Source: Clostridia bacterium (GTDB taxonomy: Bacteria; Bacillota; Clostridia; Christensenellales; SZUA-584). Taken from it: DNA of 64,000 nt. The position numbers and the translations under genes were made by a program. The notes under the pieces are model-generated. The model ran no database searches. It was not told where the DNA came from and saw only the letters and a program-made list of their open reading frames with translations. The stretch lies in the NCBI GenBank assembly GCA_018648645.1, contig JABGQS010000002.1, positions 62,001 through 126,000 on the forward strand, written 5' to 3'. Within the stretch, counting starts at the first letter, position 1. The number at the start of each line of letters is the position of its first letter. Shown here piece by piece: positions 35,647 to 44,650 of this stretch.

Positions 35647-36639
35647 ATGATTAAGTGTAGAAACAACATTTTTCTGGCACCTATGGCCGGCGTGACTGAC
35701 GCGGCTTTTCGGCGAATTGCTATCGAGCAGGGCGCTGGGCTTACGTATACCGAAATGGTAAGCGCAAAGGGGCTAAAATACGGTAACAAGAAAACCACGC
35801 AATTGATATCCCCCGCTGCAAACGAGGACTTTTTTGGCGTGCAGCTTTTTGCCAGCGATACCAATTCGCTGAAGCAGAGTATTGAAATGATTCAAACGAT
35901 TCACGAAGGTGCGGTATCGGTGTTTGATATCAACATGGGCTGCCCTGCGGCAAAAGTGACCAACAACGGCGAAGGCAGCGCGCTTATGAAGGAGCCGAAA
36001 AAAGCGAGCGGGATAATCGCTGCTGCGGTCAAGGCGTCTAGTATTCCGGTGACGGTGAAGTTTCGAAAAGGGTGGGACGAAACGAGCGTGAACGCGGTGG
36101 AGTTTGCCAAGATGTGCGAAGAGTCTGGCTCTGCCGCAGTTGCGGTGCACGGGCGAACACGGGCGCAGTTTTACAGCGGGCATAGCGACAACGACATAAT
36201 AGCGCAGGTGAAAAGCGCGGTCAGCATACCCGTGATCGGCAATGGCGATATATTTTGTGCGGGCGATGCGGTGAATATGTTCAACGAAACCGGGTGCGAT
36301 GCCGTGATGGTGGCGCGCGGTGCACAGGGAAATCCGTTTATATTCCGCGAGATATTGCATTTGATGAAGACGGGCAGCGAGGCGCAGCCACCGACAAGTG
36401 CAGAAAAAGCGACAGCGATGTTGAGCCAAGCGAAATTAAGCGTTGTGGAAAAGGGCGAATATTTGGCGATGCGGCAAATGCGAAAGCACGCGTCGTGGTA
36501 TCTAAAGGGTGTGCGCGGTGCAGCGCGGGCGCGGGATGAGGCTGTAAAAATGGAAACTTTCGACGATTTGGTGCAGTTGATAAGCAAAGTGTTCCCTGAG
36601 CTTGACGTGACAGAATTATTGAATAGTATTTCTATATAA
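35647..36639 (+). CDS. dus: tRNA-dihydrouridine synthase
   Basis: 330 residues, FMN enzyme with a TIM barrel. FLAPMAGVTDAAFRRIAIEQGAGLTYTEMVSAKG is the family start; MGCPAAKVTNNGEGSAL carries the catalytic cysteine; VHGRTRAQFYSG and VMVARGAQGNPFIF are further conserved sites. It reduces uridine in tRNA D-loops; the overall pattern is closest to the DusB type. The ATG follows the preceding stop directly with no strong ribosome site, which suggests coupled translation. Confidence 0.95.
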   Translation: MIKCRNNIFLAPMAGVTDAAFRRIAIEQGAGLTYTEMVSAKGLKYGNKKTTQLISPAANEDFFGVQLFASDTNSLKQSIEMIQTIHEGAVSVFDINMGCPAAKVTNNGEGSALMKEPKKASGIIAAAVKASSIPVTVKFRKGWDETSVNAVEFAKMCEESGSAAVAVHGRTRAQFYSGHSDNDIIAQVKSAVSIPVIGNGDIFCAGDAVNMFNETGCDAVMVARGAQGNPFIFREILHLMKTGSEAQPPTSAEKATAMLSQAKLSVVEKGEYLAMRQMRKHASWYLKGVRGAARARDEAVKMETFDDLVQLISKVFPELDVTELLNSISI

Positions 36640-36663
36640 GCACAAAAAATATGCAAAATGTGG

Positions 36664-36692
36664 TTGACGTACAGCACAAAATTGATTAAACT
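36664..36692 (+). promoter_or_regulatory. Promoter of the tRNA-Val gene
   Basis: TTGACG, 17 bp, TAAACT, ending 24 bases before the tRNA. Confidence 0.65.
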
Positions 36693-36716
36693 AGGTAGTA
36701 CGTATTTATAGTGCGT

Positions 36717-36793
36717 GGAGGCATAGCTCAGTTGGTTAGAGTGCCCGCTTCACATGCGGGAGGTCGCCGGTTCAAGTCCAGCTGTCTCTACCA
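36717..36793 (+). tRNA. tRNA-Val (anticodon CAC), CCA encoded
   Basis: 77 nt cloverleaf: acceptor GGAGGCA/TGTCTCT, D-stem GCTC/GAGT, anticodon stem CCCGC/GCGGG with loop TTCACAT (CAC, reading GUG), variable loop AGGTC, T-arm GCCGG-TTCAAGT-CCAGC, discriminator A, then CCA. Weak points are G1-U72 and G5-U68 wobble pairs and a C-A mismatch in the T-stem, so the gene may be slightly degenerate or diverged. It has its own promoter. Confidence 0.88.
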
Positions 36794-36890
36794 GCAACGT
36801 TCCGTTGCATCGTTTGTTCGCGAAGTTAATTCTTTGCTGACAATTTTTTTGCAACGTGGCGTTGCATCCTTACTCGTGAAGTCATCGTTG
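36794..36890 (+). repeat. Two imperfect copies of a hairpin-bearing unit after the tRNA, 57-bp period
   Basis: GCAACGT..CGTTGCATC.TT..TCG.GAAGT occurs at 36794 and again at 36851. Each copy starts with a self-complementary GCAACG-N3-CGTTGC, the first directly abutting the tRNA CCA end. Between them lies a T-rich stretch. Confidence 0.7.
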
Positions 36891-36938
36891 TGATTTGAAA
36901 GGGCTTGAAGCGATGTTTTGATCTTGTAAACTTTGCTC

Positions 36939-36967
36939 TTTAACTATGCGCGGCTATGCGATATAAT
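36939..36967 (+). promoter_or_regulatory. Promoter of ppiB
   Basis: TTTAAC, 17 bp, TATAAT, 31 bases before the ATG. Confidence 0.7.
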
Positions 36968-36998
36968 AATAGCAATTAATAAAAAACGAGGAGATTTT

Positions 36999-37499
36999 AT
37001 GGTTACTATAGAAATGCAGAGCGGAAAGAAAATTGAGATTGAGCTGTCGGAGCAGGCGCCTAACACCAGCGCAAACTTTAGAAGCCTTGCGGCGGACGGG
37101 TTTTATGACGGGCTGATTTTTCACCGTGTGATTAAAGGATTTATGATACAGGGCGGGTGCCCCAAAGGCAAAGGCACGGGCGGCCCGGGATATTCCATCA
37201 AGGGCGAGTTTTCTGCGAACGGGTTTGATAACAAGATAAAGCACACAAAGGGCGTGATTTCTATGGCGCGCTCGAGCGCGATGGACAGCGCAGGCAGCCA
37301 GTTCTTTATCATGCACGAGGATTCGTTTTTTCTTGACGGTCAGTATGCCGCGTTTGGCAAAGTGGTTTCGGGTCAGGATGTTGTGGACGAGATTGCGACC
37401 ACGCAGACGGATGCAGCCGACAGACCGAGCGAACCGCAGAAGATCAAAAACATCACGCTGAGCGATGACGAGGTTGTTGACAGCCCTGAAACAGTATAG
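36999..37499 (+). CDS. ppiB: Peptidyl-prolyl cis-trans isomerase, cyclophilin type
   Basis: 166 residues without signal peptide, so cytoplasmic. FHRVIKGFMIQGG is the active-site strand with the catalytic Arg; SMARSSAMDSAGSQFFI and FGKVVSGQDVVD complete the cyclophilin signature. An acidic tail (DDEVVDSPETV) follows. ATG 36999 is preceded by gaggag; the longer ORF runs through the promoter. Confidence 0.95.
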   Translation: MVTIEMQSGKKIEIELSEQAPNTSANFRSLAADGFYDGLIFHRVIKGFMIQGGCPKGKGTGGPGYSIKGEFSANGFDNKIKHTKGVISMARSSAMDSAGSQFFIMHEDSFFLDGQYAAFGKVVSGQDVVDEIATTQTDAADRPSEPQKIKNITLSDDEVVDSPETV

Positions 37500-37515
37500 A
37501 GGAATTATTTAAGAC

Positions 37516-37562
37516 AAGCAGGCAAAACAGGAGCACGTAATCCTGCTTTGCCTGCTTTTTTT
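37516..37562. terminator. Bidirectional terminator between ppiB and the amidohydrolase gene
   Basis: A long stem (AAGCAGGCAAAACAGGA pairing with TCCTGCTTTGCCTGCTT) followed by T on the plus strand. The genes are convergent here, so it can serve both. Confidence 0.85.
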
Positions 37563-38601
37563 ATTTGAAACCAAACATGTCCTTGCCGTTTTGCCAGAAA
37601 ACTTTCTCGATGTCGTTGCGACTTAGTTCTGTGTTGATTGACGCTTGGCGAAACGCTTCGATTGTTTCATACATGAAGAACGAGAGCGCGTCCGCTTCGG
37701 GCGGGTCTACCTCTTTCATGTTTTTGTCGGCACGCACGTCGCCGTAGAGACCGCGCGGCACAACATTTTTGTATACGCCATCCTCTTCAATACGGCGCAT
37801 TCGCATACGCGCTATCGGCAAGTCGCTGCCAAACATGATGCGCGAAGGACCGACGGCACGGATTAGCTGCTCGAACACCCAGCCGTTTGTGTTTGCGGCG
37901 AAATCGAACACCATGTTGTCGGTTTTGGAAAGTATATCGAGAGCGTCGCCGACGTCGCTGTTGCAGTACGCTCTGCCCACATGCGCGACGATTAGTTTGA
38001 GGTTTTTATACGTGTTCTCGATCTGCTGCAGCTGGGCAACGTTGACAGGGTCACGCAGGCGCGCGTCTCTGGAGATGTGCAGCATGACCGCGCAGCCGAG
38101 TTTATCGCAGACTGCCAGATGCTCGTGCGTCAGAAAGTCGAATATGCGGATTTGCGGCACGGGAATGTACAGCGGCGCGAAGGTGAGGTATACCTTGATG
38201 CCTTTGAAACCGCCGCCTTGAATTGCACTTTCCAAGTCGGTCGCGCTCATTTTGGGGTGGGCAAGCAACAGCGATGGAAAGCCTGTTTTTGCGGCTACGT
38301 CCGATATGTATGTATTTGGCGCGGTCAAATCCACACCCTTTGTCGGCGTGCCGAACATCAGCGGCACGTATGTTTTACCCGGAAACATCAACTGCGCAGT
38401 TTCCATTAAATCTTCGATTGGGTTTTTGTCGGCAACAAGCGCCGGCCACGTTACGGTGCGAACTTCGCCCTTGCGCGGCGGCTGGGGCAGATATACGTGC
38501 GTATGTACATCAAAAATGCTGTCCGGTAGAAAATCCTCCAGTCTATCCTTGTAATATGTTTTATCGACTGCTTTGACTTCGAATAGTGACAAAATATCCA
38601 C
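37561..38601 (-). CDS. Amidohydrolase-2 family metal-dependent hydrolase
   Basis: 346 residues, TIM-barrel hydrolase of the PF04909 type. FDVHTHVYLP near 30-39 carries the H-x-H metal ligands, LIVAHVGRAYC the next His, and IMFGSDLPIAR the late Asp. The family includes decarboxylases and lactonases for aromatic or sugar-acid substrates; the substrate is not predictable here. No neighbour in the same direction; it is a single-gene unit. Confidence 0.8.
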   Translation of the reverse strand: MDILSLFEVKAVDKTYYKDRLEDFLPDSIFDVHTHVYLPQPPRKGEVRTVTWPALVADKNPIEDLMETAQLMFPGKTYVPLMFGTPTKGVDLTAPNTYISDVAAKTGFPSLLLAHPKMSATDLESAIQGGGFKGIKVYLTFAPLYIPVPQIRIFDFLTHEHLAVCDKLGCAVMLHISRDARLRDPVNVAQLQQIENTYKNLKLIVAHVGRAYCNSDVGDALDILSKTDNMVFDFAANTNGWVFEQLIRAVGPSRIMFGSDLPIARMRMRRIEEDGVYKNVVPRGLYGDVRADKNMKEVDPPEADALSFFMYETIEAFRQASINTELSRNDIEKVFWQNGKDMFGFK

Positions 38602-38797
38602 GCTCCTAAAAAATAGTTAGTCACAGAATAAGCGTATATGACCGTAAATATACTATCATTTTTTGGCGTCTATTTCAAAAGGTTTTTGCCAATGCAGCAC
38701 AATATTATTTTATTAATAGGCAAATTTTGTGTTCACTTTCTTTGAGTAAGCTGGTAGAATGAGAGTACTATAATACTTATAATTTGAGGTGGAGACG

Positions 38798-39376
38798 ATG
38801 AGTGACAAACCCGTACTAATTACGATGATAAAGAAGAGTTTGGATGATATTATCGACGTGCCGTTTGCGGATGGGTATACAATGCGCAGATATGCAAAGG
38901 GCGACAGGGATATGTGGATTGCGCTGTATGACAGGCTGGACGAGTACTATCACGTGACGCCGAAGGATTTTGACGAAAGCTATGGAGACGACCGCGATGA
39001 AATCGGCAAGTACGTGTACTTTTTGATGCACGAGGGTAAAGAAATTGGCACCGTTGCCAACTGGCCGGAGCCGGATATGAACGGGCAGAAAACGGGACGC
39101 GTGCATTGGCTTGGCGTGGAGGACGGGCACAGAGGCAAGCACCTAGGGGCCGCAATGCTCTCTTTTATATTGCAGGATATGAAGCAGCAGGGATGCACAC
39201 AATCTATACTTGGGACGATGAACAGACGGGTTGCTGCGCTGAATCTATATTTTAAGTTTGGGTTTGAAGCGATCGTGTATACCGACCAGTGGAGCGCGAT
39301 TGATGACCAAAGCGAAGCTTGGAGCGCGCTAAAAGACACGATGCCAAAAGAATATCAAGGAATGATAAACATTTAG
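38798..39376 (+). CDS. GNAT family N-acetyltransferase
   Basis: 192 residues. HWLGVEDGHRGKHLGAAMLSFIL holds motif A (R-G-K-H-L-G-A) and NRRVAALNLYFKFGFEA motif B. The N-terminal 40 residues are a less typical extension. ATG 38798 is preceded by gaggtggagacg. Convergent with, and overlapping by 4 bp, the pgsA-like gene. Acceptor unknown. Confidence 0.85.
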   Translation: MSDKPVLITMIKKSLDDIIDVPFADGYTMRRYAKGDRDMWIALYDRLDEYYHVTPKDFDESYGDDRDEIGKYVYFLMHEGKEIGTVANWPEPDMNGQKTGRVHWLGVEDGHRGKHLGAAMLSFILQDMKQQGCTQSILGTMNRRVAALNLYFKFGFEAIVYTDQWSAIDDQSEAWSALKDTMPKEYQGMINI

Positions 39377-39963
39377 TTGTTGTCAGATAGTTTTTCTTCT
39401 TTTCTTTGATTCCTGAATTTACGGAACAAGTTGAAGTATGCGTACTGAAAAAGTGCTACTATCATAATGAACAGCGCAAAACTTAGGAATATTGAGGGCC
39501 AGTTGAGGAAGGGTGGCGGAGGCCAAAATGCGTCGATCTGTTTATAGAAGAACGCGAAGCCCATCGCCGTGTTGAGAATAACAGTAGCGATTTTACCAAA
39601 TGCGTTTGATGGTGTGACGATTTTACGATAGTACAGGAAAACGCCGCCGCCAATCATCAACGCCTCTTTGATTAGAAGTATGATGAGTATGAACGCAGGC
39701 ACAACGCCGATTGAAACAAACGCGACAATCACAAACACCGCCATAAGCTTGTCGGCAAGCGGGTCGAGCAGTATGCCCTCTTCGGTTATCATGTTGAATT
39801 TTCGCGCAATAATACCATCGAGCAGGTCGGTCGCACACGCAACAACGTATGTTGCGAACGCAGCCATCGTTAGCCCGTAAAATATGAGTATTACTGTAAC
39901 GGGCACAAGTGCAGACCTGAATAATGTTAGCACGTTGGGAACGTTTAAAGAGATTCTGTTCAA
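39373..39963 (-). CDS. pgsA: CDP-alcohol phosphatidyltransferase, PgsA-like, TTG start
   Basis: 196 residues with several membrane helices. The CDP-alcohol motif is complete: DGIIARKFNMITEEGILLDPLADK (D-G-x2-A-R-x8-G-x3-D-x3-D). NVPNVLTLFRSALVP at the start matches PgsA, which makes phosphatidylglycerophosphate, although related cardiolipin-type enzymes are possible. The track start (GTG 39999) lacks a ribosome site; TTG at 39963 has ctggag seven bases upstream and yields the usual short N-terminus. Confidence 0.85.
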   Translation of the reverse strand: MNRISLNVPNVLTLFRSALVPVTVILIFYGLTMAAFATYVVACATDLLDGIIARKFNMITEEGILLDPLADKLMAVFVIVAFVSIGVVPAFILIILLIKEALMIGGGVFLYYRKIVTPSNAFGKIATVILNTAMGFAFFYKQIDAFWPPPPFLNWPSIFLSFALFIMIVALFQYAYFNLFRKFRNQRKEEKLSDNN

Positions 39964-40158
39964 ATGTATACTCCAGTTGTTATTAGTTGCTTCAAGCACG
40001 TTTATACGCCTTTAATGTATTATACCAAAAAAACTCACGTTTTGCACATATTTATTAGCAAAAAGTTTAAGATTTTTGTGCGTTAGCAAAAAATTATTTA
40101 GTAAAGTGTTTTTATGCACCGGTCTGTTTTTAATGCCTATAAACAATTTCATATATAA

Positions 40159-40195
40159 AAGCACACCGAAAGCGATTGTTGCCTTCGGTGTGCTT
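40159..40195 (-). terminator. Rho-independent terminator after the dehydrogenase gene
   Basis: On the minus strand AAGCACACCGAAGG...CTTTCGGTGTGCTT followed by TTATAT. Confidence 0.85.
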
Positions 40196-40226
40196 GAATG
40201 CCGTTATGTGTGTCTGCCAGCTCTGT

Positions 40227-41489
40227 TTAGCTGATTGGTTTAGCTGTTGCCAGCAGATATTTTTCTGCTTCGGCTGACCAAAATCCGCCGTTTGCTTTTG
40301 TGATTTTCGCAAGCTCAGAATACATCGCGTCATCCTTGCCGAGTGCTTCAAAGTCGTCGATTGCGACGAGAGGCATGGAGATGTGCGTGTAGATTAACTT
40401 CTTGCCGCCCGGAATGTTCGGGAGGTTCAGCGTTGCTTCGATTGCGCTGTCAAGACCGCCGATGTGCGTGATCATCGATGTTGGCTTGATGATGCCGTTC
40501 GCCATCATGTCGAGAGACTCGCGCATGTCGTTGTTGTTACCGCCGGATGTGCCTACGATGTGCGTGAAGCTGTAGTGCACGTTGTAGAAGTTAAGGCTTG
40601 CGCTAAAGTTTTGGTCAGACGGGCCTGCGAAGAAGTTGAGGCAGCCGTCTTTGCCGAGCAGCGAGTCGCCTTGCTCTATTACAGGCTTTACAGGTGCCAT
40701 GACGAGCACGTCGTTGTAGCCTTCGCCATCTGTCAGTGCCATGATCTCGTCTAGCTTGCTTGGGTCTGATGTGTTGTAATAGTGCAGCTCTACGCCGTTT
40801 TTGGCAGCGTCTTCTACCGTGTATATCTTTGCGGCACGAGCAAGGCGCTCTTCGTCGATGTCTGTGACAACAAGAAGCCTTGGGCGTCGCTCGCAGTTGA
40901 GCGCATAGTCTATGGAACCCAGCCCCATTGGACCGACGCCTGCGAGTATCGCCATTGTGCCGCCCTCAACGATTCCCATGTCATGCACATATTCGCCCTG
41001 GCGCGTGTGATAGAACGCGTGGAACGTGCCTACGATACAGCTCATTGGCTCTGCAAGCGAACCGTAGAAGAATACATCGGAGTCGTACTTTAGCAGGCAG
41101 TCCATTTCCATCGCTTCGTTCGGGATGACAATATACGTAGCGTCTCCGCCGGCAAGCGGATATGAGTATCCGGGTGCGTTTTGGCTGCCTTTGTAGTTGA
41201 ACGCAGGTTGAATTGAAAAGTTTTCGCCCGCTGCGAACTTGTCTTTCCACTTGCTGCCCACATCGACAATTGTTCCGCAGAATTCGTGACCGAGAATTGT
41301 CGGGTTTGTTGCAGCGTCGTCAGGCACGCGCTTGTGATCGCTGCCCTGCACCGCCGCTTTGTAGCTTGACATACACAGGCTGTCAGAAACTACTTTTGCC
41401 AAAATCTCATCGTCCTTGATTGCAGGAAGTTCGAACTCTTCCAGCCTCAAATCTTTCTTTCCGTAAATCCTTACTGCTTTTGTTTTCAT
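40227..41489 (-). CDS. Zinc-type medium-chain dehydrogenase, L-sorbose-1-phosphate reductase-like
   Basis: 420 residues. ILGHEFCGTIVDVG is the zinc-ADH signature; ILAGVGPMGLGSIDYAL is the NAD(P)-binding GxGxxG. The overall pattern (SDSLCMSSYKAAVQGSDHKRVPDD, SLAEPMSCIVGTFH) matches proteins annotated as sorbose-1-phosphate reductase (SorE). It probably interconverts a phosphorylated ketose and polyol. A DeoR-type regulator lies directly upstream on the same strand, as expected of a sugar-phosphate regulon, but no PTS genes are in view. Confidence 0.82.
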   Translation of the reverse strand: MKTKAVRIYGKKDLRLEEFELPAIKDDEILAKVVSDSLCMSSYKAAVQGSDHKRVPDDAATNPTILGHEFCGTIVDVGSKWKDKFAAGENFSIQPAFNYKGSQNAPGYSYPLAGGDATYIVIPNEAMEMDCLLKYDSDVFFYGSLAEPMSCIVGTFHAFYHTRQGEYVHDMGIVEGGTMAILAGVGPMGLGSIDYALNCERRPRLLVVTDIDEERLARAAKIYTVEDAAKNGVELHYYNTSDPSKLDEIMALTDGEGYNDVLVMAPVKPVIEQGDSLLGKDGCLNFFAGPSDQNFSASLNFYNVHYSFTHIVGTSGGNNNDMRESLDMMANGIIKPTSMITHIGGLDSAIEATLNLPNIPGGKKLIYTHISMPLVAIDDFEALGKDDAMYSELAKITKANGGFWSAEAEKYLLATAKPIS

Positions 41490-41593
41490 GTTATTAACCT
41501 TTCCTTTCTTGCACTAGGCACAAACCTTTTATTTAACTTCATGCGATACACGAAGTTTCCTCAAATGTATTAAGCTTTAAGCTTCCTCCATTT

Positions 41594-42355
41594 TTATACG
41601 ATAGTTAAAATCGTTTGTTCTTTTATTATATTAGCCACATCAGCGCCAATTCGGCTGTCTGTGATAAGCTCGTCAATTTCACTCCATTTTGCAAACTCGA
41701 CTACAGCTTGCTTGTTGGATTTGCTGGCGTCCCCTAGAACGATTACTTTGTTGCCCGATTCTATCATTGCGGACTTTATCGCCGCTTCGGAAAAGCCTTC
41801 GACACATGGGCCGGTTCGACCTTCAAAACCGCTGGTTCCGAGAATCGCGAGGTCTACCTTGATTTCACGCAGGTTGCGCAGCGCCCAGTTGCCGACAATT
41901 GCGTTGCTGTTGGAGCGGATTTTTCCGCCGAGGATGTATGTTGTGATTCCGTATTCGTCGAGCACCTGCGCCGCTTTTACGCCGTTGGTGAATACTGTGA
42001 TGTCGCGCCGGATCGCAAGCGCTTTTGCTAGCGCGTATACCGTTGAGCCCGCGTCGAGTATCAGCGACATGCCGCTTTCGATGCGAGAAAGTGCTTCGTT
42101 GGCGATGCGCGTTTTTTCCTCAAGATGAGTGACCGATTTTAGCTTGAAGCTGGGTTCAAACGCGCCGCTGAGTGCAACAGCACCGCCGTATTCCTTTTTT
42201 GCTATACCGTTTTCTTCGAGATAGATGAGGTCTTTGCGGATGGTTTCTGACGACACGTCAAAGAAGCTCGACAAGTCGGAAACTTTGATGCTTCCGTCTG
42301 CGATAAGCCGCTTTTTTATGTAGTTACGTCGCTCTTGCATCAAATGATTGCTCAA
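41594..42355 (-). CDS. DeoR/GlpR-family transcriptional regulator, TTG start
   Basis: 253 residues. The N-terminal HTH (IKVSDLSSFFDVSSETIRKDLIYLEENG) is followed by the DeoR sugar-phosphate sensor domain (ILDAGSTVYALAKAL, LAILGTSGFEG, VIVLGDASKSNK). It represses sugar operons and releases on binding a phosphosugar. Of the possible starts, TTG 42355 has gggag about 7 bases upstream; ATG 42340 has none. It likely controls the dehydrogenase downstream (104-bp gap) and itself. Confidence 0.88.
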   Translation of the reverse strand: MSNHLMQERRNYIKKRLIADGSIKVSDLSSFFDVSSETIRKDLIYLEENGIAKKEYGGAVALSGAFEPSFKLKSVTHLEEKTRIANEALSRIESGMSLILDAGSTVYALAKALAIRRDITVFTNGVKAAQVLDEYGITTYILGGKIRSNSNAIVGNWALRNLREIKVDLAILGTSGFEGRTGPCVEGFSEAAIKSAMIESGNKVIVLGDASKSNKQAVVEFAKWSEIDELITDSRIGADVANIIKEQTILTIV

Positions 42356-42390
42356 AATGTGCTCCCAATCGTTATTTGTTGTCAGAAACC

Positions 42391-42423
42391 AACCAAATCC
42401 AACCAAATGCAATTATATAATTG
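42391..42423. promoter_or_regulatory. Direct repeat and palindrome between deoR-type gene and fhs
   Basis: Two adjacent copies of AACCAAATSC (42391-42400, 42401-42410) are followed by a perfect 14-bp palindrome CAATTATATAATTG (42410-42423). They lie upstream of the DeoR-type regulator and 130 bp before fhs; a plausible operator for the regulator. Confidence 0.45.
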
Positions 42424-42555
42424 TTTTTAGTTTGAGTCAAGCAAAATAAGCGTAAATAACAATAAAGTACTATGCAAAATCGAATTTTGTTATATAATAA
42501 TAGCGGATAAAAAAATAAGGCGCTTTTATAAGCGTTGAGATAAGAGGACACAGAC

Positions 42556-44229
42556 ATGCAGTATAAAACAGATTTGGAAATTGCCCAGGCGGCAAAAGCA
42601 ACGAACATCGGCGAAATTGCGCAATCCCTTGGCATTAGTGAGAACGAGCTTGCTCCGCACGGATATGACAAAGCGAAGGTTTCGCTGTCAATATTGGAGC
42701 GGCTTAGCAGCAAGCGAAACGGTAAGCTGATACTTGTGTCTGCGCTGAACCCGACACCTGCGGGCGAAGGGAAAACGACGGTGTCTATCGGGCTGGCCGA
42801 CGCGTTGAAGAAGTGCGACCAAAACGTTTGCCTGACTTTGCGTGAGCCGTCACTTGGGCCTGTGTTTGGCATCAAGGGCGGGGCAGCCGGCGGTGGGTAT
42901 GCGCAGGTGATTCCAATGGAGGATATCAATCTGCATTTTACCGGGGACATGCACGCGATTACGTCTGCCAACAATCTGTTGTGCGCGATGCTGGACAACC
43001 ATATACAGCACGGAAATGCGCTGGGGATTGATCCGCGGCAGATTTTGTTTAAGCGGTGCATGGACATGAACGACAGGCAGCTGCGAAACATTACCTGCGG
43101 GCTGGGCGGACGGCTTAGCGGCACACCGCGCGAGGACGGGTTTGATATCACCGCTGCGTCCGAAGTAATGGCGATATTGTGTCTGGCGACCGATTTGCAC
43201 GACCTAAAGGAACGATTGTCCCGAATCATTGTCGGGTATACATACGAGAACACGCCTGTTACTGCAAAGGATTTGAAAGCGCAGGGTGCGATGGCCGCGC
43301 TGTTAAAAGACGCTATTAAGCCAAACCTTGTGCAGACGCTGGAGCAAACACCATGCCTGATGCACGGCGGTCCGTTTGCCAACATTGCGCACGGCTGCAA
43401 CAGCTATATCGCGACCAACTTGGCGCTGCACTTGTCCGACTATGTGGTAACGGAAGCAGGCTTTGGCGCGGATCTTGGCGCGCAGAAGTTCCTCGATATC
43501 AAGTGCAGGCAGACCGGGCTTTGGCCGGATGCGGTCGTGCTTGTCGTGACCGTGCGTGCTCTCAAGTTCCACGGCGGCAAAGCCAAAAATGATTTGGTCG
43601 CGCCGGATATTGAAGCGGTGGAGCGCGGTATCCAAAACGTATATAAGCATATTGATAACTTGAAGGACTTTTATGGGTTGCCGACAGTGGTCGCCATCAA
43701 CAAGTTTCATACTGACACCGATGAGGAAATTGCGCTCGTCAAAACGCTGTGCGAGACAAAGGGCGTGAAGGCCGCGCTTACGGAAGTTTGGGAAAAAGGC
43801 GGCGAAGGCGGAGTCGAGCTGGCAAAAGAAGTGATACGGATTGCGCAGCCAAGCAAGCCGGTGCATCCGTATGAGTTAGAAGACGAAATTGAAGTTAAAA
43901 TAGAGAAACAGGCGATTGCCATTTATGGTGCGTGCGAGGTTGGACTGGATACCAAGGCTCTCAAAAGCATTAAAGCATTGAAAAAGCACGGGTATGGCAA
44001 GCTGCCAATTTGTATCGCGAAGACGCAATATTCGTTGTCGCATGACGCTACGCTGATCGGCGCGCCAAAAGACTTTTGTCTTACGGTGAGGGACGTGAAG
44101 CTGTCTGCCGGTGCCGGGTTTATCGTTGTTCTTGCCGGTAGTATCATGACCATGCCGGGGCTGCCTACTGTGCCTTCGGCAGAGGCGATTACTATTGACG
44201 ATAAGGGGCAGATTGACGGGTTGTTTTAG
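42556..44229 (+). CDS. fhs: Formate--tetrahydrofolate ligase
   Basis: 557 residues, full length. It makes 10-formyl-THF from formate, THF and ATP and is central to one-carbon metabolism and the methyl branch of acetogenesis. [19 protein letters not shown] near 62-80 is the P-loop; [36 protein letters not shown] is the family signature. The Shine-Dalgarno agaggac precedes ATG. It is followed by a terminator. Other Wood-Ljungdahl genes are not in the window, so acetogenesis cannot be claimed. Confidence 0.98.
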   Translation: MQYKTDLEIAQAAKATNIGEIAQSLGISENELAPHGYDKAKVSLSILERLSSKRNGKLILVSALNPTPAGEGKTTVSIGLADALKKCDQNVCLTLREPSLGPVFGIKGGAAGGGYAQVIPMEDINLHFTGDMHAITSANNLLCAMLDNHIQHGNALGIDPRQILFKRCMDMNDRQLRNITCGLGGRLSGTPREDGFDITAASEVMAILCLATDLHDLKERLSRIIVGYTYENTPVTAKDLKAQGAMAALLKDAIKPNLVQTLEQTPCLMHGGPFANIAHGCNSYIATNLALHLSDYVVTEAGFGADLGAQKFLDIKCRQTGLWPDAVVLVVTVRALKFHGGKAKNDLVAPDIEAVERGIQNVYKHIDNLKDFYGLPTVVAINKFHTDTDEEIALVKTLCETKGVKAALTEVWEKGGEGGVELAKEVIRIAQPSKPVHPYELEDEIEVKIEKQAIAIYGACEVGLDTKALKSIKALKKHGYGKLPICIAKTQYSLSHDATLIGAPKDFCLTVRDVKLSAGAGFIVVLAGSIMTMPGLPTVPSAEAITIDDKGQIDGLF

Positions 44230-44238
44230 GAGGCGTCG

Positions 44239-44325
44239 TTTAGGGCGTTGCCCTAAAAACCCACAAGCTTTTTGGAAAAAGCTTGACCAAAAATTTGTTA
44301 GGCTTACTGCGTAAGCCTTTGGAAA
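44239..44325. repeat. Palindromic intergenic repeat, copy A
   Basis: TTTAGGGCGTTGCCCTAAAA, then ACCCACAAGC and a long dyad AAGCTTTTT-GG-AAAAAGCTT, then GGCTTACTGCGTAAGCC. It starts 9 bases after the fhs stop. Shares about 75-85 bases with copies B and C. Confidence 0.85.
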
Positions 44326-44336
44326 ATTATATAAGA

Positions 44337-44374
44337 AAAGAGAGTAGTCGATATCTGTTGACTCTCTCTTTTTT
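44337..44374 (+). terminator. Rho-independent terminator downstream of fhs
   Basis: AAGAGAGT...ACTCTCTCTT followed by T. It lies between repeat copies A and B. Confidence 0.85.
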
Positions 44375-44392
44375 GTGTGCTGAGGGTAGCTG

Positions 44393-44478
44393 TTTAGGGC
44401 TTGCCCTAAAACCCACAAGCTTTTTGAAAAAAGCTTGAGCAAAAACTTGCCCGGTTTACTGCGTAAGCCTTGGGGAAG
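44393..44478. repeat. Palindromic intergenic repeat, copy B
   Basis: Nearly the same as copy A (TTTAGGGCTTGCCCTAAAAC, AAGCTTTTTGAAAAAAGCTT, TTTACTGCGTAAGCC), 154 bp downstream in the same orientation. Confidence 0.85.
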
Positions 44479-44650
44479 TAATGCACATGTGTGTATGCCT
44501 CCATTTTCGGTTGGTAATGATTTCGGTGCTTTATATCGGTATACACTTATGCAAGTTTTCTATTTCTGCGGTGACATGTTCTCGACGCGCTTATCAATTT
44601 ATACATATGTGTACATTGATAAGGATCTCCCTCATGCTGTTTTTATTGAA
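44479..44650. other. Non-coding stretch after repeat B
   Basis: 172 bases with no ORF that has a ribosome site and no clear hairpin; contains ATACATATGTGTAC-like AT-rich sequence. Nothing further seen. Confidence 0.6.

Noticed and set aside
36794-36890. CRISPR-like repeat
   Set aside because: Only two imperfect units with a 57-bp period and no cas genes; no CRISPR array was seen anywhere in the window.
36711-36893. 60-residue ORF across the tRNA
   Set aside because: It translates the tRNA-Val gene.
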